Assembly (NCBI GenBank): GCA_002118135.1
Contig: BDIU01000075.1
Span: forward strand, 235,323-299,322
DNA: 64,000 nt
DNA from: Trebouxia sp. TZW2008
Taxonomy: Eukaryota; Chlorophyta; Trebouxiophyceae; Trebouxiales; Trebouxiaceae
Reading direction: 5' to 3'
Each line of letters begins with the position of its first letter. The first letter of the stretch is position 1. The position numbers and the translations under genes are program-made. Positions 56,872 through 64,000 of the stretch are shown one piece after another. Below the pieces are notes generated by a model, which saw nothing but the letters and a program-made list of their open reading frames with translations, did no database searches and was not told the DNA's origin.

Positions 56872-58346
56872 GCTCCAGAAAGGAGCTGATCAATGCTGTG
56901 TTGCTGCCGTCAGGTCGCCTGCAGAGGTTTCACAGAATATGATCAAGCGGGGGACCATAGCAACAGATCAAGCTTGGCAATAGCCTGCTTTGCTGAAGCA
57001 AGTGGTACAGAGGCTTCACATCATCATCGCATGTTTCAGATATGTGCCTTGATGATACATGGTATCCCGTTTTTGGCGACAGTCGGTTCACTGACCTGCA
57101 TGCACGCTATCACTATCAACGCGCCAATACACCGGACCCCAAATGGACGTCGTTTGAAGGTAGTATCACAACTGCATTGATTGCATCGGGCAATCAGTGG
57201 ATAGTTTTGCCAGCGTCGGCAAGGAATTGGCCGCTGCCGGAAAGTTGTTTGACTGTGTGAGTCAGCTGGATACTGATATGTCACGATTGAATCTTGACAA
57301 AGAATCAAGATAATTTTGCTCTTGTATGCTACCTTGTTTGTAGACAACCTTGATGCAGCAGATCTGACTTCAGCGTGTCAGCGACATGGCCAGCAGTGGG
57401 TCATTCTTCTCTCTGTATCCTGCACCAAAACAACAACCCAGGCAGCATACATTACAATTGAATTGTGCACCCATGTCATGCAAATCCACAAAGGAGTACA
57501 TCATTGCATGACAGTAGCCTTTCTAAAATTTCCTTTAGCACCAGCTACGGTGAACGTACTCAAGTAACGAAAGAAAATTCTTTGACAATTTGCAAAAGTG
57601 CAGCAAGAGTGCACTTTGCAACATCCTGCAGTTGCTTCTAGCGGTGGTGATCAAGTCAGCAGCAAGATCTCTCCATGTGCAAGCCTGACCAACTCGTCAT
57701 TCACTCTGGAGTCTATGTCACTGTTCCTGGTACCTGCTCTGTGACTGGCTTGAACTTGACCCAAGTTTGCTCCTCTGTGTCCATGCAACCCTCTGAGTGT
57801 ACTCGCATGCCTGACTGCTAATGGTTCTCAAGTCAGCAGCAACATCTCTCTGTGGGCAAGCCTGACCAAGCCAGCATCAAATCTTGAATGCATGTCACTG
57901 TTCCTACTTCCTGCTCTGTCACTGGCTTGAACCTGAGATGAGTCTGTCTTTTTCTGTCTTTGCAAGCCACTGATTGTGCTCACATGCCTGAGTGCATCAT
58001 GGACTGGCGAGCTGGGCCAACTGCACAAGCCATCGTCGCCATGTATGTTCCAGTCACTCAACCTGCATTTGTAAAAACACTTGAAGATTTCAGGTCGAAC
58101 CTACACCTCAAAGCGAGAGTGAAAGTTGCATTACACAGGGTGCAAGGAGTTTCCTGTGCAGGGACTCAACCTCAAGGTATAACAAGTATAGAGCAGCTCT
58201 AAAACTTACCAGAAAGGCAGCATGGATGCAACATAGTGAGGAGAGTTAAGCATTGATGAAAGCATCACAGCATGCATTTCACACTGTCACAAGGCAAAGA
58301 GCAATCAGATTCAGGGCAGCCTGCTGTTAAGGGTGCCATGCCTTAC
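56872..58346. other. Unresolved region with exon-like segments on both strands
   Basis: Several open segments have splice-like borders, but their strand is uncertain. On plus: 57042-57158 (DTWYPVFGDSRF...PDPKWTSFE then GTAGTA). On minus: about 57089-57171 (DTTFKRRPFGVRCIGALIVI then CAG-GTCAGTG) and about 57979-58054 (LSDWNIHGDDGLCSWPSSPV then GTGAGC). The last would follow exon 4 of the next minus-strand gene in phase, so that gene may continue here. A roughly 185-bp tandem duplication (about 57640-57830 and 57831-58010) contains a decayed copy of that exon end. I do not commit to a gene model. Confidence 0.35.
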
Positions 58347-61300
58347 CTGTGTGAGACCACATGTTGCTGTGACCCAGACTTCAAGCTTGCTTCGCTTGCC
58401 TGTGGGGTCAGCTTGTCTGGTGACACACCTTGCCCTGCACGCACCGCATGGAGTGGCAATCACAAATACACATGCACAGCAAACACCTTGACATATGTCT
58501 TGACTTGATATGCAGCTTGAGGATATTTCTGCGGCTAGCAGCCGATAACACATGACTGAAGCTGCTGCACAAAGACATGACTTGAGCCATTGGATTGCAG
58601 CATGCATCACGGCCCAGATGGGTGCCAAATTGCATGTCAATTCGGCAATGCAATGCTGAGAGCTTTTGCAGCCACATACTGATGGCAAACAAAGCAACTG
58701 GTTTTCCCAAACCTTTATTATTCATCTCATTTCACTCCATTGCAATTCATTTTGACAGTTCATATTGCAACCTTACCTGGGCCTGATGCAATTTCAGGAA
58801 GGTAGTGACCGTCATGCCTTGATCTGGCATGAAGCACAGCTCTGTGCCAGAACTTGTGCCTAGCACTGTCATTCGCTGCTGTTTTCGCGCTCAGTAACAT
58901 GTCTGGGTCAGCATCTGAGTCAGAGTCTGAATCAGCATCTGAGCTGCAACAGGAGTCTGCACCAAGCTGATTTGACTGCTTGCGAGCAGGTGGCTCTGGC
59001 CTAGACGCCGCAGCCTGGCTGATGTCGTTTTGAGATTGCAGAGGCACGCTGACACCTGGCAAAGCTCTCTGTGCATCTTCTGTAGTCGGCCAACCTGTAC
59101 CCTTCGTATGTTCTACAGGCGCATGCACCAGCATGTCTTCATCAAGTGAAGCCTCTGGGCCTGTTTCTGACAGCGTGTGCATTCCAGCTGCAACATCTGC
59201 TTGTGGCTGGCTGTCATCTGGCTGGCAGTTGCTGGGATTAGCTGACATGTTGTCAGCAGTACTTGCCACATGATGACTGGCATGACTGTCAAGCCCCTCA
59301 GACACAGTGCAAGGCATACAAGCTGCATTAGCATGACCATCAAGCATCCGAGACCTGGTGACAGGCAAATAAGCTGCACCAGCACGACTGTCAAGCGCCT
59401 GAGACTCTGTGCTAGGCACAAAACTTGTACGGCAAGCTACACCTTCAGCTGCAAGGCTGCAAGCTTCAGCTGCTACAGCTGCGCTTCTCTCATTGCTGCT
59501 GCTCTGTCCATGGCTGATGGTAGCACACTCTGCATGTTGCTGCAACGCAAGATCTGCATTAGACTCTGCCACAGCTGACAGCAATGGCTGATCTAGCTGA
59601 ACAGGCTGTACAGTGACTGAGTCAGCAGCTGCTGGGCAGGTGCTAAGAAGCGATACAGGCAAGGGATCAGCTTCGGGACCCAATGACGACTGCTGCTTGG
59701 TGACAAGAGTGCCTGATGCTGGTGCTGCATCAAATGCTGCTGCTGTTTGCCACGCTGGCAGAGCTCCTGATGGCACATCCTCTAGTTGTGCTGTTGACTG
59801 ATCTGAGAGAGACAGAGCTTCTGATGCTGCACAGCCGTCGCCTGTTGTCGACTGACATGCTGCTTGGTGCTGCAAAGGCTCTGTAGGCATGTCATTCTGG
59901 GGTTGAGCATTGGCAGGCTCCAGCAGGCGCAGCTTCTGAGGCTGCAGGCACACAATGCATGTCACCAACAGAATGCTAGCACCAGTGAGCTTGAATGAGG
60001 CTGTGCTTGGATACGGCCGCATTCCAACAAGCAGCGTGTAGACTAAATGCTGAAATTCATGCTGAATCATACAGTGGTTGCAGCTGCTCAACAGTGCTAT
60101 TGTAGGTCAGGTTGTCAAGAGTAATGCCTGCCTGCCTCGCTTCACAAAAGATTTGATGCAACTGCATGTGGGGCATTGCTGCATTGCTTGGTTACCGGGA
60201 TGCCTTACGCTTTTGTGTCAGTGACATTTGCTGCTTTCATTGCCTTGAAGTCACACAACTTGTCCTTGAAAGTTCAGTGTCAATTCAAGAAACAGTTGCG
60301 AGGTCTGGCGCTACATTCCAACGCTCACTATCAAATCTTGAGAAGACACACGCTGCTGTGGGCTGTTGTCAGTGTTCACATGCAAGCTGGGCTTGTGATA
60401 CACAGCCCTTAAGTACAGGTCAGCATGCCAGGACATGAAAAGCTTACCACTCGTATTGCACTTGCAGCAGGCGCAGCTGCTTTCTGTACTTGCAGACATG
60501 GGGCAGGTGGTTTGACAAAGCCCCAGCCTGCCTGCTTACCAGCTTTTCTGGCCTACAGTATTGCACAATACATCCGTTGATTTGTATGTCATTTACACAG
60601 CACAAGCAGGCGCAAAAGTCTTGGCAGCTTTGTGTGTTGGTGGCGCGTCTGCAGCTGGCGAGAGAGTATGCACACTATCAACCCCAAGAGCCAATTCCCC
60701 TTGTAGGTATGGCATCTGTTTGATGCATGTACATTAGCATAGCTTCCATGGAGTCGGAGCTGTATAGCAGGGCTGATAGCACCAGACTGTAATGCACACT
60801 AACAAGCAAACACAAGCAAGCTGCTGATTGAAAAGCTGAAGCAGTGCACAGCTGTTGCATGTCTTGCATTTACCTTCCATATCTGCCGCTTCTCCTGCTT
60901 ATAAGCTGCAACCGCTGCTTCCAAAACAGACGGACCTGTTGCTGGAGCTGGAGCTTGAACATTGTTATCATTGCTGTGGCTATTGACATTGCTGCTGACA
61001 GAGGCAGTGCAGTGCTGATCCAAAGTTTGACAATCACCAAATGCTTGGCTGCTTGAAGCTGTTGTGCCACGGTCAATAGCGTCAGCATGAGCTGAGCTCT
61101 GTGCTGCCAAGGTAGTACTTGGAGTGCTGTTGTCCAACTCTGGTCTGGTGTCTGCTTGTGCTAGAGAAGGCTCAGGATCAACTTGCAAGCTGGCTACCAA
61201 AGGGATTTGCTGTGGAGCTGTTGAGTGAGGATGTTCTGAATCCAAGGCAACCTGGTCAGCCTCCAGAAGAGTATTGAGAAAGGTCGTTAGGTGGCCTCTT

Positions 61301-61555
61301 TCAGAAAGCTCCTCCTCTATCAGGGCAGAAAGCCTGTAGCCGCGCAGCATACTATCAAAGCAAGGCTGCGACATCATGCCAAGTTCTCTATGATCAATTT
61401 GCAGGTGTGACATTTGCAATATACTGATGACACAAGAAGGATCGCACTTTAACAGCTCACCTTGCCTCGCCGTTGCCGGCGTCTCGTGCCCGCAAACTCT
61501 GCAATTCCTGCTTCAGGTCAGACGTCGGTGCGTCAAAAATTTGCCAGGGCTCCAT
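58347..61555 (-). CDS. Large disordered Ser/Ala/Gln-rich protein (3' end unresolved)
   Basis: Exons 61461-61555 (ATG at 61555), 60874-61387, 58777-59941 and 58347-58434 join in phase, giving at least 620 residues; the stop was not located. The only part that looks folded is the N-terminal 80 residues (IFDAPTSDLKQELQSLRA, then LSALIEEELSERGHLTTFLN). The rest is low-complexity. In exon 3 there is a three-fold repeat of about 17 residues around LDSRAGAAYLP / LDGHANAACMP (near 59270-59420) and an acidic run SDADSDSDSDADPD. I do not recognise the family. The short exon 4 is supported by a GT donor, a CAG acceptor and phase. One possible fifth exon is mentioned under 56872-58346. Confidence 0.55.
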
Positions 61556-62172
61556 GCTGGCAGGAATGTTTAGCCACCAGCTCAGAGCGACCTCGTCACC
61601 TTGCCAGAGATTTTGAAGTACAGGGCATTGCCAACGATTTCATTACCATCACAGCTGTTGTCAAGTCTTCCTCAATCTCGTGCCCTAAAGCTTGTGAATC
61701 AAGCATGCAAACTGTGTCATTGATCTCCTGCTACTGGACTTGCTGTCATGGACATGGTACAAGCTCTGCTCCATGGATTGTGACAGCATGAAAGCACAAA
61801 TGCCTTTCCGTGGGGTCTGGCTTGTGAACAAGATAAGGGTTTAAGTCTGGGCTGGTGCAGCCGAGTTTGCACAACTGGTCATGCAGAGCACACTGGCTAT
61901 CACAGTGACTGCTTCAGAATGTATGTGAAACAACAAGGCAAATCAGGCATGAGCAGCCACTGATCAGAACATAGATCTACATGAGCTGAGTCTGCACAGT
62001 CAAGCATCACAACATAAAGGCTTGCAGAACCAGCCAGACTAATGAGCACTGCTGCTCAGTTCTTTCCTTTGGCTGCTAGGGTTGCCTGATCAAAACCTGT
62101 ACCTGTGGACTCAAATCAACAAGCAATGCTGCTAGGACTGCAAAACTGTCTGTATCCATTGAATCAAGTGCG
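61556..62172. other. Spacer between two minus-strand genes
   Basis: CG-rich near 61556-61640, probably the promoter of the disordered-protein gene. The rest shows no supported frame and must include the 3' flank of the F-box/LRR gene. Confidence 0.4.
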
Positions 62173-63226
62173 TCAAGGGAGATGGTCCAAACACTCAAGC
62201 TGCATGAGGCTGCGACTGCTTTGGGGTGTGACATATAGACTGCAGCCAAATATAGACAGGTGCTGCAAAGCGTGCAAATTGTGCCAATGGCAATTCATAA
62301 ACACTTGTGTCTCTTGCTCAGAACCTTTGAGGCTCAGCTCAGTCAGCATTGTAAGCGTGTGCAGCATGTCAAGCGAAGAAGGTCCACAGTCGTCAACTCC
62401 CAAAGTTAGGTGTCTTAGCCATGTCATGGCAGACACCCACTGAAAATCTGACAAATCAATTGCCTTGTCTGGCAGAGTAATGATGTTGAGTGTTGTGAGG
62501 TTTGTAAGCTGTGAGGGTAAAATTGACAGGCATGCAGAAAGCTGTTCATTGCCTTGTGTGTCCAAGAGGCTTGCATCTGCAAGAAACAGCTCTGCCAGAT
62601 TGTTGCAGGCGGATTGCTTGACTGTGAAAGCCTTGAAATACTGAAACGTTGATATCCAAGAATGTCAGTGATGAGGCGAATGTGCAGTCGCATGTGCTTG
62701 TCACACGAGCGTACCGAAGTGTCAGGCTGATCAAGCCCTTTACTGCCTCTAGCCCTGTGAAGGTGCCCTCAAGTGTTAGCTCTATCAAGTTTGGCAAGTG
62801 TTGTAAAGGCAACAGCGCCCAGGCACCCTTGCTACATGGGCAGAGGCAACAGCTCTGCAAACTCTGGAATGACGACATTAGCTGAAGGGACAGCTCGGTC
62901 AAGCGTGTGACAAACATACTGCTGAGTGGGATTTGCAGAGCGATAAGGGCTCCTAGCACTGTGTCCAGCAGACGACCGTCGCAGCTGGCGTCAAGCATTT
63001 CGAGCGAGCTTTTCCCTCGATGTAACCACGCGAGCAGCCCCGGGATTGTCGGCTCGGAAACTCGTGAAGCAAGTTCAAGCCGTGTCACCTGCTGGTGATG
63101 TAAGCGGTCGCAGCGCTTGCTTACACGCCTGAGATTGAGCAACTCTTTGTGTCTTCTTTCTGACTCGAACCTTCCATACCGGATGTTATCAAATATGCAC
63201 GTCCACAGCTCGTCTGTCAGACGCAT
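62173..63226 (-). pseudogene. F-box/LRR protein gene with an apparent frameshift
   Basis: From ATG at 63226 the frame encodes an F-box-like start (MRLTDELWTCIFDNI then LLNLRRVSKRCDRL), followed by LRRs (VTRLTELSLQLMS, LPNLIELTLEGTF, SSLTFLDINVS). Near 62625-62640 the LRR pattern jumps to another frame: NNLAELFLADASLL, LTNLTTLNIITLP and MTWLRHLTLGVDD, ending at 62173. A shift of one base after TTTCAA restores a continuous protein of about 350 residues. No GT-AG intron of sensible size explains it. It is either a recent disabling mutation or a sequencing error. This is a second LRR gene in the window, not obviously a copy of the one at 41298. Confidence 0.6.
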
Positions 63227-63839
63227 CAGTGCACACTACAGTGCAGGGTCAATGCCTTCTTGCGAGAGGCACAGCAGTAACGCTCATTGGCACGGATGTG
63301 CAGTCAGTAGCTGCCGGCTATGTGTCGACATTGAGGAAAAAGCGAGACAAGAAATGGCGCAAATGCTGCGTGATGGGCCTGCTGCGTGACTTGCCTGCTG
63401 CATGCTGTGCCTGCTGCGTTTCCTGGGGTTTCGCAGAAGAACGTTTGAGTACGGACATTTGCCAGGGAAATACACACCCTGCTCTGCCCCGGGGCACGAA
63501 CACATCAAACTTGGGCTGACTATCATCATTCACGAAACTTGGGGGGGCTATAGGTGTTCAGGGCGAAGGGAGAAAAATTCCTGCGCAGGCAGGGAAAATT
63601 TCCTGCAGTACTTTAACTTTCTCCCGGTGATCACGTGGTATGACCCCGAAAGCGTTGCTCCAAATCTAGCAGGCCACCGTGTTCCGCCGTTCGGTTCTGC
63701 AGCTCGCACGACAGACCGTGATCAATCTGCCGTTGTTCTGTTTTGTCCTGAGATGGAACCGATATACTTGTGCTCAAGGTTGTCCCGTCCTGGAAGCCAG
63801 TTTAGTTTATCTATCTGTCGTCATGACGTCGCAGGCCTA
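63227..63839. promoter_or_regulatory. 5' flank of the F-box/LRR gene and possibly of a gene at the window end
   Basis: No coding frame supported. It becomes CG-rich from about 63640. Near 63541 there is a short G run. If the exon at 63840 is real, this is another divergent promoter. Confidence 0.3.
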
Positions 63840-64000
63840 GCGTCCCAACGTTGCGCAGCTGCTGGACGAAGATCCGTTCGAAGATGATACAGACAACAAG
63901 AAGGTTCGCATCAGTGAATTACAGCAAGTTGTAGGTCAACGTTGCTTTGCACCGTTTGCATCAGAACTTATCTGTCGCAGCATGAGCAGCAACCGCTGGT
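63840..64000 (+). CDS. Possible partial exon at the window end
   Basis: After an aggcctag acceptor-like site, one frame stays open to base 64000 and begins RPNVAQLLDEDPFEDDTDNK, acidic and protein-like. A GTTGTAG donor-like site and a gtcgcag acceptor-like site near 63978 would instead join ELQQ to HEQQPL. No family recognised; the start codon was not identified. Confidence 0.25.

Overview
The window is nuclear DNA of an intron-rich eukaryote, most likely a chlorophyte green alga. The genes are eukaryotic (APC2, codanin-1, COX6A, an Rpl4 chaperone). Several look plant-like: the ABHD18-type hydrolase, the roughly 970-residue class-3 lipase and a bacterial-type glucokinase. Introns follow GT-AG or GC-AG, usually end in TGCAG, and mostly run 100-700 nt. 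Species-level placement is inference.

Layout, left to right: ABHD18-like hydrolase (minus, 3' end off the window, 1-4197); codanin-1 homologue (plus, 4707-14583); COX6A (minus, 15535-16030); class-3 lipase (plus, 16725-21790); ACL4-type TPR chaperone (minus, 22547-25985); APC2 subunit of the anaphase-promoting complex (plus, 26358-39784); a 758-bp pogo-like DNA transposon (40246-41003); an intronless F-box-like/LRR gene (plus, 41298-43067); a gag-like remnant and a near-perfect 119-bp-arm hairpin element (44126-44902); a Nudix plus two-dsRBD gene (plus, 45745-50188); glucokinase (minus, 50946-56871); an unresolved region (56872-58346); a disordered-protein gene (minus, 58347-61555); a frameshifted F-box/LRR gene (minus, 62173-63226); and a possible gene fragment at the right edge. 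From ABHD18 to APC2 the genes alternate strand, so they lie head-to-head over short CpG-rich gaps and tail-to-tail over repeat-poor gaps. They do not form a pathway; most are single-copy housekeeping functions.

The main discovery is a rule that holds in nearly every multi-exon gene here. Segments spanning a splice junction have been tandemly duplicated again and again, and the extra copies always lie outward, inside the intron. Acceptor-side copies lie upstream of the real exon and donor-side copies downstream. I count about 59 decayed copies, 35 of them in APC2, mostly with periods of 45-197 bp. Because the innermost junction still gives the original mRNA, such duplications are nearly neutral and lengthen introns while leaving arrays of decoy splice sites. 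GC-AG introns are also unusually common (5 of about 65).

Exon coordinates were worked out by hand from splice sites, reading-frame phase and protein-family similarity recalled from knowledge. No searches or alignments were run.
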